Shown: one piece after another, positions 11,796-22,751 of the stretch
Position numbering within the stretch: position 1 is the first letter of the stretch
How the letters are laid out: each line of letters starts with the position of its first letter
Assembly: GCF_032362555.1 (NCBI RefSeq)
Contig: NC_083536.1
Location: 4,898,001-4,962,000 of the forward strand
Origin: Amyelois transitella
Taxonomy: Eukaryota; Arthropoda; Insecta; Lepidoptera; Pyralidae
Direction of reading: 5' to 3'
Length of the DNA: 64,000 bases
Notes under the pieces: generated by a model
Seen by the model: the letters and a program-made list of their open reading frames with translations, nothing else
What the model was told of the DNA's origin: nothing
The model's database searches: none
Translations under genes and position numbers: made by a program

Positions 11796-13411
11796 CTGTC
11801 TGTATGTTTGTACGCGCATCACGCAAAATCTACCGAACGGATCTGAACGAAATTCGGCACAGATATAGTTAGTAACCTGGATTAGAATATAGGCTACTTT
11901 TTATCCTGAAATTCTATACCAAGGGGATGAAATAGGGGGTGCAAGTTTGTTTGGAACTTCGTCATTTTTGAATCGATATAAAAATCTATAAATATTTAAT
12001 TATCATATTTATTATGATTGAAAAAATAGCATTTTATTGATTAAATTAATTATGCTTTGTTTATTTATTTAGTTCCCGTGGTTTAGATATTTATTTTTTG
12101 CCCACCCGATACGAGATGGCGCCTCATGAGAATTTAAGAAATAACACAATTGTAGCCGCTGGCAAAATTTTTAATTAATTATATAATTAAAACTTCTTTT
12201 ATTGATTGATTTAGTTTCGCCAGCACTTACTGTTTCACCACATCTTTGAGAAGAATTTTTTTTTATGTAGGTAGGGTTTGACGCGCCCCGCATCGGCGAC
12301 GGTTGCCATGCTCCTCAAGATTAGCAGGAATAACACACATGTAGTAACGCCAGTACTTACCATTTCACCATTGATTTAGTTCCCGTGGTTTAGATATTTA
12401 TTTTTTGACCATCCGATACGAGATGGCGCCACGAGAATTTAAGAAATAACGCGATTGTAGCCGCTGGCAAAATTAGATGCTGCAAGCATCGGTACTTATT
12501 CGGTAGAGTTTCTTAATTCACTTTCGGCATCTGGACTGCCCGCGCATACAATTGCTCTAAAAGTAGACATTCCATTTTGTAATGGGACTGCCTTAAAGTG
12601 GTGTCGCTTCATAACATTATAATAGAAGCTAAAATTCTTACTGGTTGTGCAGCTGGTGAAATTGTTTTTATACCGCGCATTCCCAACAACTTTCCATTTC
12701 AAATTAAGCGTGTACAGTTTCCAATGGCTATATGTTTCGCGATGACAATTAACAAATCGCAAGGTCAAACACTTGGAGCAGCCGGAGTCGACCTCAGGAC
12801 GATTTGCTTCTCACACGGACAGCTCTACGTCGCTTACTCGCGGGTCACCAGCTGTGACAGTTAATTTGTGATGTCTCCAATGGGCAAGACAGCAAATGTT
12901 GTATACAAAGAGATACTTTAACTTTCCATTATTATAATTTCCTTTTTCGTCTTTAGAATTTATTCGTTTTTTAACAGCTGCGCTTCCGAGCTTTGCTTTT
13001 GTAAGAAAAATAAACTATGTTCTATTCCAGGCATTATTCTTCCCGTGTACGTAAGTTTCATCAAAATCCATCCAATAGAATTTGCGTGATTGAATAGCAT
13101 CCTCAAACAAGCACTCACGTAGGTTCATCAATTTTTTTGCATAATCTATACTAACATTATAAAGCTGAAGAGTTTGTTTGTTTGAACGCGCTAATCTTAG
13201 GAACTACTGATTCGAAATGAAAAATTATTTTTGCGTTGAATATACCATTTATCGAGGAAGGCTTTAGGCTATATAACATCACGCTGCAACTTTAACGAGA
13301 AAACAAAAAATGGACTATGTGAAAAAAAACGGGGAAAATTATTCATCCTTGTGGGCTTCAATGATGCTCAAAATAACAATTCCACGCGGACGAAGTCGCG
13401 GGCACAGCTAG
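10737..13411 (+). mobile_element. Hel-B::Lep1 chain with three 5' ends
   Basis: Three Hel-B 5' termini are stacked (about 10737, 11272 and 11644), each followed by the microsatellite-bearing 5' part. Only the last runs on to a 3' end (CTAG 13408-13411). The first two are cut off at about 11257 and 11643. The third contains the helicase remnant and, from about 13145, a Lep1-type tail (TCTATACTAACATTATAAAG). The whole chain sits precisely at an A|T of Hel-C copy 3. Confidence 0.75.
12484..12930 (+). pseudogene. Helitron helicase C-terminal remnant
   Basis: In the plus frame: [32 protein letters not shown] and [16 protein letters not shown], the last motifs of a PIF1-like helicase (motifs V-VI region). 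One internal deletion is seen relative to the copies at 21521 and 32613 (about three residues around RIP). The rest of the protein is absent. Confidence 0.8.
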
Positions 13412-15074
13412 TGAGGAATATAATTCCCATTAACAAACAAAATTTCTTGAACCATTTTAATTAGAAATTTTTTAACTAAAACTATATCTATGGAAATTAA
13501 CTAAGACTAATAAAGTAACAAAGAAATGAATAAAAAATGAAGAATATATTAAAAAATCAACTCACACTATAAAACTTATCCAACACTAACTAAATATACT
13601 ATCAAAAATATCAAATCTAATCAACAAATCAAAAATTAACTGAAATAGAGAGTAAAATAAGTTAAATAAGTCAAGTTAAAAGTTAATGAATCAAACGAAT
13701 AATAATTTGAAATCAAAATATTTGTAGTGTGTAATATGTAGTTTCGCGTATGTCCGCTAGGGGCGCTGCTAAAATTACACGATAAATTAAAATATTTTAC
13801 GCTACCTAGCTAAATGACGGTAACGAAACCATAGCGCGATCTATCTCGATGCCAACGCCATCTATCGAGCATCGAGACAACTCGTGATAGTTAATAGAAA
13901 ATAAAATTCGGGTGTTTTATTTATGCATACCGATTACGCCGAGATTTATGGACCGATTTACGTGATTCTTTTTCTGTTCGGTAGAGTATACTTTCAAGTT
14001 GGTCCCGTTGTACCTAGTCAGGATCTGATAATGGTATTCCAGGGAAATCAAGGGCAAACCTCAAATTTACAGGCAATTACGTTTTTGGCAATTTCATAGA
14101 TCTGTTTAAGTATTTGCGTCTGATAGTCATCATCCCATGTGAATGAGCTGATGATGGAAGGTACAACTCCTCAACGGTTAGGAGTTGAAAGAAAATTCTT
14201 ACGAAGTTATACGTACATGTGAGGCTATTAGGTTGACCTGATAATAAAAAGTAAATCTCATTAACGTTAAGAATTTAGGTGAAAATGGATGCGGACAAAT
14301 TTCGTAGCTGTTTGTATGGGTAGTGTTAACACAAAATAGGGATTAATAGGCGTGATGTTATTAATGTTATGCATGTATGTACATAATTATGTATGTTATT
14401 ATGTATGTTAAAGAGACGACTGAAAGTTGTCATACAAAGTCTTTTTTTTTTAAGGATGGGAAATCATCAAATGACCTCTCCCGCTCTGGGTGGAACGGAA
14501 GGGAGTGTCAGACTTTTACTGACTAAAACCCACCTCGTTCCTTCAGTTGCCCTTTGCGTTCCGGGGCCACGGCATCTCGTTAGAACTTTCCCGCAGCCCC
14601 GGCTCAGTTTATCCCGTTTCCCCCCCTTGGGGGTTGACATTTCAAAAATCCCTTCTTAGTGCTCACTTATGTTACTAAAGGAACCTCTGTTCAAAATCTC
14701 AGACTCCTATACCGAGCGGTTTCGGCTGTGCGTTAATAAATCAGTCACCCAATCGCACCCCCTAAATCACGATTGGAGGGTAGTTTGAAAAAACTTATAA
14801 TGTCAAACATATTTACTTTCCTATGTACGTGTTCATGCCAAGTTTCAAGTTTATAAACCCAAGGAATAAGATTTTTCATAGAAACGTTTTTACCCCTTTT
14901 CCCCCCCTTGGGGGTTGAATTTCCAAAAATCCTTTCTTAGTGCTCCCCTACATATCCCAAGGAACCTACATTCCAAATTTCAGCTGTCTACGACCAGTAG
15001 TTTCGACTGTGCGTTGTCTGTCAGTCAGTCACTCAGTAACGGAAGAGTTTTATATATATAGATAAGATGGGATA

Positions 15075-15225
15075 AAGCACACAGATTGAGCTAGCCCCAT
15101 AGTAAGTGGTAAACTTGTGTCGCAGGATAAGTACCAACGATACTATAATTTTTAATAAATCCCACCCAGGTCAATCTAATAAACACAATTTTTCCATGTT
15201 AGCCTGGTCGGGGATCAAACCCGTT
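15075..15225 (-). mobile_element. tRNA-derived SINE fragment
   Basis: Contains a degraded B box (GGTCGGGGATCAAACCC on the plus strand) and tail motifs shared with the SINE at 5645-5918 (TAAGTGGTAAACTTGTGTCGC compared with TAAGTTGTAAACTTGAGTCGC, allowing differences). It ends about 40 bases before the splice acceptor of the exon at 15269. Confidence 0.5.
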
Positions 15226-15268
15226 TTATTAGAATTATTGTTATGTGTATTTTTATTTTTTGTTACAG

Positions 15269-15727
15269 ACAACAGGACGCGACATCGCTTTCTTTCCAGA
15301 TAGTGAAACATTAATACCAGAGTCATTTCAATGTCCTCGAGATTCGTTTGGATTCTCCGAAGAACTTTTCAAGATACAGAGTCGTCCCACCGAACAATCA
15401 AAATTAAGTACCCATAAACGGAAAATGAAGTTAAAGGGGGGTCGCAATAAGGTAGATTTTTCCAAAAAGATTGTTAAATCACATGTTCCCCATCAATCGT
15501 TTGTGATAAAAAGTGCTCCCCACAAAGGTCTTAGACTGATCAAGATTCAAGTGCTTGACTTAGAGTGTAATCAAGTAATAAGTGACTGTCTTCAGGACGA
15601 TAGGGTCTTATTAAGCTCTCAATATGTGGTAAAAGATGTTGGTGATGAAATTATGGACCAGACTGAAAAAATTATTAGTAATATTTCAAAAAAAAATTTT
15701 AACTATAGTTATACCAATTGGTTTTAA
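15269..15727 (+). CDS. candidate host gene, terminal exon
   Basis: A good acceptor (TTTTTATTTTTTGTTACAG, ending 15268) opens a phase-0 frame of 152 residues to TAA at 15727. It includes SETLIPESFQCPRDSFGFSE, a basic stretch (HKRKMKLKGGRNKVDF) and an acidic C-terminal half ending NYSYTNWF. AATAAA follows at 15813. It is not similar to any transposon protein I know, so I infer the 3' exon of a host gene whose earlier exons are at 6213 and 6299. The spacing to the previous exon (8.8 kb) is entirely Helitron and SINE sequence. The function is unknown. The frame also extends upstream to 15245 without a splice, so a retained short ORF is the alternative. Confidence 0.5.
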   Translation, partial: TTGRDIAFFPDSETLIPESFQCPRDSFGFSEELFKIQSRPTEQSKLSTHKRKMKLKGGRNKVDFSKKIVKSHVPHQSFVIKSAPHKGLRLIKIQVLDLECNQVISDCLQDDRVLLSSQYVVKDVGDEIMDQTEKIISNISKKNFNYSYTNWF

Positions 15728-15812
15728 AATGTATGTCAATTAATGTAATTTCCTTTATCAGTTTTCATGTCATTGTGTTTTTTTTACAGATTTGTGTTAT
15801 TTGCCTAGTATC

Positions 15813-15818
15813 AATAAA
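15813..15818 (+). terminator. polyadenylation signal
   Basis: AATAAA 86 bases after the stop codon of the candidate host exon. Confidence 0.5.
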
Positions 15819-15895
15819 CGTAAAATTTATAAGATATGTGCCTTTATTTTATAGTTTAATTAGGAACCATAACCTAAATAAATAAGAAGAACACA

Positions 15896-16287
15896 GTATA
15901 TTTTATTCAGTAAAATATTTTTATTATTCGAAAAATCTAATTATAATTTAATTAAAGAATTAAACACAAAATTGTCTTGACACCACTTTTTTATGCTGGG
16001 GCCACATTAGCGGCCAACGTCAATGCCCATTATCGCGGTAATTATCGCGATAATTTTTAACGCCCTAAAGTAGGTGGCTATACTTAATACGGTATATTTT
16101 ATTCAGTAAAATATTTTTATTATTCGAAAAATCTAATTATAATTTAATTAAAGAATTAAACACAAAATTGTCTTGACACCACTTTTTTATGCTGGGGCCA
16201 CATTAGCGGCCAACGTCAATGCCCATTATCGCGGTAATTATCGCGATAATTTTTAACGCCCTAAAGTAGGTGGCTATACTTAATACG
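15896..16287. repeat. 196-bp direct tandem duplication
   Basis: 15896-16091 and 16092-16287 appear identical. Each contains about 98 bases of flank (end of the virus-like element) plus the first ~98 bases of the Harbinger element, including its terminal repeat. The true left end of the Harbinger is therefore present twice. Confidence 0.9.
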
Positions 16288-16537
16288 GCCAATGTGATTT
16301 GGCGTTTGGCGATAAAAACGGCGTAAAATTTACTTAACGGCAAAGATGGACGTTGACCGTGCTCTGTATTTTATGAGTGTAAATTTTTATTGTTTGAATT
16401 TATTGAATCATTATCGAATGAAAAAAAATAGAAAACACTGTAAGTCTTTCTTTGTCTATTAGCTTAATAATTCAATAAATATTAAAATGACCAGAATTAC
16501 CATGTTAAACTGTCTATTTTATGCTGTTATGTTATTT

Positions 16538-17171
16538 TTATGTTAATATCAGTACTTGAAGTCTTCTACGAGTAGTTCGAGCAGAAATTGTTTTATTTAT
16601 TTGTTCTGAAAACTCAGCAGCGAGCTCTGAAGATGTTTTTTTCCTGTTTCTTAATGACTCTCTCAGTATCTGACGATCCTGACGGTATGTGGTGATGCGC
16701 TTGCGCCCGTTTCTCGGTCTATTTTCATGTGACCCGGTAGCAGAGAATCGCTGAATAGCATATTGCACGGATCGGCGCGAACATTTCACAGTTTTGGAAA
16801 TCTCTACTTGTGATTTCCCTTGCTCATGCAGAAGCTGTATCTGCACTCGTTTTTCTAAAGAAAGTTCGTTTCGTTTTGGCATATCGCAACTATAACACTT
16901 AAAACTTTGAAATAAAATACCAAAGGCGCACTAGATCACTGGATTTTGTCACAACGAGCGATGGTAGCGAACTAAAAAATAAATGCAAAAATTGTAAAAG
17001 ACACATTTTATTGCACCCAGGTGTTTTATTGCCAGCTGCGGTATAGGTCATTATCTTAAAATCTTTGTAGATAACCGACAAAAGAATACTTAAACAATAG
17101 ATTTGGGTTTCTCCCATAATTACCGTGATCGAGTGAAATTTGTAAGGTGCTCAATACTTTTGGCCAAGACT
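16538..17171 (-). mobile_element. Tc1-like element remnant
   Basis: The minus frame 16882-16538 encodes the N-terminal HTH pair of a Tc1 transposase (LSLEKRVQIQLLHEQGKSQ, CSRRSVQYAIQRF, then the GRKR-type linker). The catalytic domain is missing. An outer end, CAGTCTTGGCCAAAAGTATTG read inward from 17171, lies next to TA and looks like a Tc1 inverted repeat. The partner repeat was not found. Confidence 0.65.
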
Positions 17172-17229
17172 GTATTTATGTCAAGCATTCATAGTATTCA
17201 AGTTTTTTTTTATATTTTGCAGGAACACT

Positions 17230-18308
17230 ATGGAAGAAATATTCTCCGACCTACTAGCTGAACCAAGCAACCAGTTTGAGGGATTCGTTCGAATGTCAGC
17301 ATCTGATTTCGAGTTAATTTTAAGCAAAGTTGGGCCTTTGATAGAAAAACAAAAAACTAGATTTCGTGTACCCATACCTGCCAAAACTCGACTAGCAGTT
17401 ACTTTACGATATCTAGCTACAGGAGATAGCTATAGAAGCTTACATTATTTGTTCAAGATGTCTTACCAAGTTATTTCCAATATTGTAAGGGAATGTTGCA
17501 CTGCTCTCATATCTGTATTGAAAGATATGATCAAGTTACCTGAGAATGAAAACGAATGGCCACAAAAGGAATCTGATTTTAGGGATACATTTCCTCATTG
17601 CTTGGGAGCAATCGATGGTAAACATGTTGTCTTGGTGTCACCGATTCACAGTGGGTCTGACTATTTTAATTATAAGCATTCGTTTAGTATTGTGTTGATG
17701 GCCTTAGTGGATCGTAATTTTTGTTTCATGTTCTGCGATATAGGCAGTAAGGGTAGAATCAGTGATGGTGGTATATTCAGAGATTGTGTTTTATTCGAAA
17801 AGCTTCAGAAAAATTCCTTAAACATTCCGCAACCTGAACCACTTTCTGATGGCGATGTAAATATGCCTTACGTTTTTGTTGCTGACAATGCATTTCCATT
17901 ACACCCAAACATAATAAAACCTTTTCCCGGAGACCACCCTCAAGGAAGTATGCAACGAAATTTCAATCGTAAACTTTCTTCTGTTCGTATTGTTGTGGAA
18001 AACGCATTTGGTGTTATGTCTGCACGATTTCGAGTACTTAGAAAACCTATAGCTCTACAACCAAGCGAAGCTTACATAACTTTTTAAGAAAAAGTTCAAA
18101 CTCACGGTCAATTTATACCCCATCGGGCTACACTGACACAGTCGTCAACGGAGGAATAACAAATCCTGGAACTTGGAGAATAGACATTGGAGAAGGCGAA
18201 GGCGCTTTCAAGCCAATGAAGAATATTGCGCGACGTTCATCTTTAACAGCAATCCAGGTCAGGAATAAATTCGCAGAACATTTCATGACCACGAATAATA
18301 ATTTGTAA
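17230..18308 (+). pseudogene. Harbinger transposase (DDE_Tnp_4), frameshifted
   Basis: Nuclease of PIF/Harbinger elements. The frame 17230-18087 contains an N-terminal HTH part (RLAVTLRYLATGDSYRSLHYLFKMS) and the catalytic motifs GAIDGKH (first Asp), VADNAFPL (second Asp) and VVENAFGVM (Glu). After ITF the frame stops at 18085. The C-terminal part resumes in another frame (FAEHFMT...) to TAA at 18308. An acceptor (TTTTGCAG at 17222) just before the ATG, and an upstream ATG exon at 16346-16439 ending in a consensus GTAAGT, suggest a 5' exon, but the phases do not join in the sequence as given. The start at 17230 is therefore tentative. Confidence 0.85.
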
Positions 18309-18495
18309 GTGTCGACAACACAAAATAGGTGCTCCCGTCAGGGGCAGAGCAAGGGGGAGCACGAGGGAGTACCCCTTTGCTATTCAAATAAACGAATGTC
18401 TTGTTTTTATTACTTTGGAAAATAAAACAACATACTATATATTTTGTCTTTCATTTATTTGTTTCTTGAAGTAATTAACATGGCATTTACAATTT

Positions 18496-19925
18496 TTATT
18501 TATCTTTAATTATCTGTATTTCACCGGACTCTGTAATAACTATTTGTGAGGCACGAGTTGGCGGTAGTATTTCTAGGTAATTGTCTTGGTGAGTTTGAAC
18601 TGAAAACTGTTCTGGAGGTAGACTATTTGAATCGTGAGGTGGAGGCGACTGGTATGTTTGGTGATTTGGTGATGGGCTGAATGCTTGATGGTGTGGTGAC
18701 ATGGATGTGGAGGGACCTGGATGTGATTGGTATGTTTGATGATTTGGTGATGAGCTGAATGCTTGATGGTGTGGTGACATGGATGTGGAGGGGCCTGGAG
18801 GCGACTGGTATGGTTGATGATTTGGTGATGGGCTGAATGCTTGATGGTATGGAGACATGGATATGGAGGGGCCTGGAGGCGACTGGTATGGTTGATGATT
18901 TGGTGATGGGCTGAATGCTTGATGGTGTGGAGACAGGGCTTTAGAAAACTGAGGTACTGCAGACTGCTGCTCAAGTCGATCTGCCATACATGCACGAAAG
19001 ACTAAATTGTGAATATCATTCATTAATATCTCACGCGTGTTTGGATTTCTTATTTTTTTTTAGTTTACTTGCGAGCAGTCTTCCGAACATGTAATATTCA
19101 TCATCTTTATTATCTTTCATGAATTCAAAAGCTTCATCCATTTGACGTCGCGCTGCTTTGATTTCTTGAGGTAACTCATCTCGCGCTTGTCTTTTTTTAC
19201 TATAATTTAGAGATTTATTTTCTTTTGGACGAGTTTCATTTTCTTCTTGTATATTTGGCGAAGCTGCTTCTGTTCCAGTAGAAAAATGAGGACTATTCTG
19301 ATTTCCATTATACCCATCACCTTCACTTCTTTCTAGATTCTCAATGTCGTCATGTGTCTGAAAAGAAAATAAAAGAATATTTATTATATAGGACAGATGA
19401 ACAGACAGTAGAACGGACAGACAGATGGACAGATAAATAGACTGACATCTGAGTGATAGCAATAGGGTTCCAACTATGTAGTATTTTTCGGACTGGTATA
19501 GGTGGTATGTGATTATTTTACAATGAAACACTCACTACTGTTGACAGACTAATATAATAACTTACCTGCGTATTAAATGTGCGGCCACTGTCATATACTC
19601 CTCGTAGGAAATTGTCCATCGTTTCGAAAGCAAACCAATTAGTTGTATACACGTCATCTCTGCCAGCTCCGGATTTCAAAGATTTTTTAATTTTATTTAA
19701 ATGGGTTCTATAGTAACCCATCAGGCTTTCCTTCTTTTTTTTCATTTCTTCAATAGTTGTTTCAAAAGGTACTAATTCCATCAGTCGGCGCCAAGCATCA
19801 CTTTGCGTTCCTCGATTCTTGAAAGTTTTCAGTTTTGGATCCCACAAACATGGTTCTGTTTGCAGAAGCTCGAGAAACGCAATTACTTTCTCGTTACTCC
19901 ACTCCATAGTATGTATTGCAAACAC
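18496..19925 (-). pseudogene. Harbinger MADF/BESS DNA-binding protein
   Basis: Partner protein of Harbinger transposases that binds the element ends and brings the transposase to the nucleus. Exon 1 (19925 to about 19567) encodes a MADF domain (FLELLQTEPCLWDP, WRRLMELV, LMGYYRTHLNKIKK, NWFAFETM). A donor GTAAGT follows, with an acceptor near 19361. Exon 2 encodes an acidic linker and DDEYYMFGRLLASKLKKN, a BESS-like region. A stop at 19034-19032 is one base out of phase with a further 175-residue frame (19023-18496) starting in DIHNLVFRACMADRL and carrying four 26-residue Pro/His/Gln repeats. I infer one gene with a single-base frame lesion. Confidence 0.7.
18620..18930 (-). repeat. 78-bp coding tandem repeat, 4 units
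   Basis: Four near-identical 78-bp units, coding for 26 residues each around HHQAFSPSPNHQPYQS, in the tail of the MADF protein. The substitutions differ between units, so the array is not brand new. Confidence 0.85.
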
Positions 19926-20162
19926 AACACACGTGCGATCCCGTCGCGCTCACGACGCACACTGACTGACGTAGTGTGACCGCTTTATCGCATTAATTCT
20001 CGCGTTATTCTCTTTGATGTACCGCCACTTGAATTATCGCCTAACGTCAAACGACAATGTAAATGCCGTTGTCAAATTATTGCGTTAAGTCGTGGCTACA
20101 TCTACGGTTAACGTCCCTTAACGCGATAATTAATGGCATTTCCCGGTAGTGTGGCCCCAGCA

Positions 20163-20620
20163 TTAAACAGAGTGCATTTTTCAAAGCACACCTTTTTTAT
20201 GATGAACACAATTTAACACCTGATTATTCTCCTCAAAATAATCCTCATATAATTTAAGTAATTTAGGACAACCCTTTTCACCCAGTTCTGTAATTTTACA
20301 ATCGTTGCATAACTCTTGAATCCATCCAATCTTCTCATTTCCTTTAATTAAGACATTTTTACTTTTTAAATATGGAATTATAACTCGCCGGAATTCTCGA
20401 TAATCGATAAACCCTTCATACCAATGTAGTCCCAGATTTTATTTTCTTTATTTTATTTATATTATTTTCTAACCATCGAACTCGCTTTTTTCTTCATCAG
20501 AAAGAGTTTTTAAAGAATAAGGTGCTTTAACCAAGAAAGTTTGTGTGTATTCCTTAGTTGCAATCGAAAATTCCTTAACAATAAAATTATTTTTCAAATC
20601 CTTAAACCCTTGTAAATCTA
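20163..20620 (-). pseudogene. conserved virus-like element protein (D-x-Q-G-F start), broken
   Basis: Two minus-frame pieces: DLQGFKDLKNNFIVKEFSI through APYSLKTLSDEEK, then after a shift GLHWYEGFIDYREFRRV through LCNDCKITELGEKG. The layout (Asp-x-Gln-Gly-Phe, WL, HHGL.W.DG-like, Cys-rich tail) resembles a conserved ORF I know next to capsid genes of insect Polinton-like clusters, possibly an RNase H-fold nuclease; that assignment is weak. The tail continues across the Harbinger insertion to about 15950. At least two frame lesions. It is the last gene, just downstream of the capsid C-terminal part. Confidence 0.45.
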
Positions 20621-20637
20621 TGATTATTTAGTAGCAT

Positions 20638-20968
20638 TCATGATAACTTCTTAACAATGTTGCTCAATGGCTTGTATTCAAATATGCAATCGTTTAGTAT
20701 CAGACAATATGCAGCAGTTTGATCGGGTATGTCTTGGTCAGATTCGAATTCAACTCTCACATCAATTGATCCCTTTAACATTTCATGTTGTCGTGAACAG
20801 TCTATAACAAATAACGGAGCTATGTCTCTAAATTCTTTTAATCCCATCAACGGCTCCGCTCGGCGACTATGATAAGACTGATGAAATCTTGCGTATTGTT
20901 CATATATTAATGAATATCTGTTGTCTCAGAAACTAATATTTAAACCTTCATACGGATAATATAAAGAA
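20638..20968 (-). pseudogene. major capsid protein, C-terminal part
   Basis: C-terminal piece of the double-jelly-roll-type capsid protein of the virus-like element. Visible motifs: APLFVIDCSRQHEML, SIDVRVEFESD, TAAYCLILNDCIFEYKPLS, near the C-terminus in this family, with stop at 20638. It is separated from its N-terminal part (22752-23629) by a Helitron whose A|T target lies exactly at the break. A TGA at 20928-20926 interrupts it in addition. The gene is therefore inactive even without the insertion. Only one copy of this C-terminal part exists, while the N-terminal part is present three times. Confidence 0.75.
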
Positions 20969-22597
20969 CTAGCTGTGCCCGCGACTTCGTCCGCGTGGAA
21001 TTGTTATTTTGAGCATCATTGAAGCCCACAAGGATGAATAATTTTCCCCGTTTTTTTTCACATAGTCCATTTTTTGTTTTCTCGATAAAGTTGCAGCGTG
21101 ATGTTATATAGCCTAAAGCCTTCCTCGATAAATGGTATATTCAACGCAAAAATAATTTTTCATTTCGAATCAGTAGTTCCTAAGATTAGCGCGTTCAAAC
21201 AAACAAACTCTTTAGCTTTATAATGTTAGTATAGATTATGCAAAAAAATTGATGAACCTACGTGAGTGCTTGTTTGAGGATGCTATTCAATCACGCAAAT
21301 TCTATTGGATGGATTTTGATGAAACTTACGTACACGGGAAGAATAATGCCTGGAATAGAACATAGTTTATTTTTCTTACAAAAGCAAAGCTCGGAAGCGC
21401 AGCTGTTAAAAAACGAATAAATTCTAAAGACAAAAAAAGGAAATTATAAAAATGGAAAGTTAAAGTACCTATCTCTTTGTTTACAACATTTGCTGTCTTG
21501 CCCATTGGAGACATCACAAATTAACTGTCACAGCTGGTGACCCGCGAGCAAGCGACGTAGAGCTGTCCGTGTGAGAAGCAAATCGTCCTGAGGTCGACTC
21601 CGGCTGCTCCAAGTGTTTGACCTTGCGATTTGTTAATTGTCATCGCGAAACATATAGCCATTGGAAACTGTACACGCTTAATTTGAAATGGAAAATTGTT
21701 GGGAATGAGCGGAATGCGCGGTATAAAAACAATTTCACCCGCTGCACAACCAGTAAGAATTTTAGCTTCTACTATAATGTTATGAAGCGACACCACTTTA
21801 AGGCAGTCCCATTACAAAATGGAATGTCTACTTTTAGAGCAATTGTATGCGCGGGCAGTCCAGATGCCGAAAGTGAATTAAGGAACTATACCGAATAAGT
21901 ACCGATGCTGCAAGCATCGGTACTATCTAATTTTGCCAGCGGCTACAATCACGTTATTTCTTAAATTCTCGTGGCGCCATCTCGTATCGGATGGTCAAAA
22001 AATAAATATCTAAACCACGGGAACTAAATCAATGGTGAAATGGTAAGTACTGGCGTTACTACATGTGTGTTATTCCTGCTAATCTTGAGGAGCATGGCAA
22101 CCGTCGCCGATGCGGGGCGCGTCAAACTACCTACATAAAAAAAAATTCTTCTCAAAGATGTAGTGAAACGGTAAGTGCTGGCGAAACTAAATCAATGAAT
22201 AAAAGAAGTTTAAATTATATAATTAATTAAAAATTTTGCCAGCGGCTACAATTGTGTTATTTCTTAAATTCTCATGAGGCGCCATCTCGTATCGGGTGGG
22301 CAAAAAATAAATATCTAAACCACGGGAACTAAATAAATAAACAAAGCATAATTAATTTAATCAATAAAATGCTATTTTTTCAATCATAATAAATATGATA
22401 ATTAATTATTTATAGCTTTTTATATCGATTCAAAAATGACGAAGTTCCAAACAAACTTGCACCCCCTATTTCATCCCCTTGGTATAGAATTTCAGGATAA
22501 AAAGTAGCCTATATTCTAATCCAGGTTACTAACTATATCTGTGCCGAATTTCGTTCAGATCCGTTCGGTAGATTTTGCGTGATGCGCGTACAAACAT

Positions 22598-22634
<37 letters not shown>

Positions 22635-22751
22635 AATTAAAAAAAAATGTTTTGGCTTCTATTGACCCTAAAAAGACCCCTTACAATATTTTTTCTTAAA
22701 TATCTTCAATGTACAGACAATGTTCAGTTACAGTTTTATTATATGTATGGA
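20969..22751 (-). mobile_element. Hel-B::Lep1 Helitron inside capsid gene
   Basis: TC at 22751 (preceded by A) to CTAG at 20972-20969 (followed by T); 1783 bp. From 5' to 3': Hel-B 5' part with (GACA)n at 22595-22632, a perfect palindrome at about 21899-21924, a helicase tail (21796-21521) and a Lep1-type 3' end. The two flanks fit together in the capsid reading frame, so the insertion is clean. The 5' half up to the palindrome also recurs at 25174 and 28467 as part of the tandem array. Confidence 0.85.
21521..21796 (-). pseudogene. Helitron helicase C-terminal remnant
   Basis: 91-residue frame with [30 protein letters not shown] and [13 protein letters not shown], the end of the PIF1-like helicase. 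It lies within the Helitron that splits the capsid gene. Confidence 0.8.

Larger units (their letters stand above)
10656..15062 (-). mobile_element. Helitron Hel-C, copy 3 (interrupted)
   Basis: 3' end CTAG at 10659-10656 and 5' TC at 15062. A Hel-B chain (10737-13411) is inserted after CACAGCA, and the sequence resumes with TGAGGAATATAATTCCC, which restores the Hel-C consensus exactly with an A|T target. A second (TATATA) 5' end, as in copy 2, lies at 15045-15062. Confidence 0.8.
15994..20162. mobile_element. PIF/Harbinger DNA transposon
   Basis: Terminal inverted repeats TGCTGGGGCCACA at both ends, flanked by TTA at 15991-15993 and 20163-20165, the 3-bp target duplication of this superfamily. 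It encodes the two expected genes in opposite directions: a DDE transposase (+) and a MADF/Myb-like DNA-binding protein (-). The first 98 bases are duplicated, and a Tc1 remnant lies near 16.5-17.2 kb. It interrupts the 3' end of the last gene of the virus-like element. Confidence 0.85.

Noticed and set aside
22595-22632. Short regular repeats that could suggest a CRISPR array
   Set aside because: Simple tetranucleotide tract without spacers, in a eukaryotic genome.
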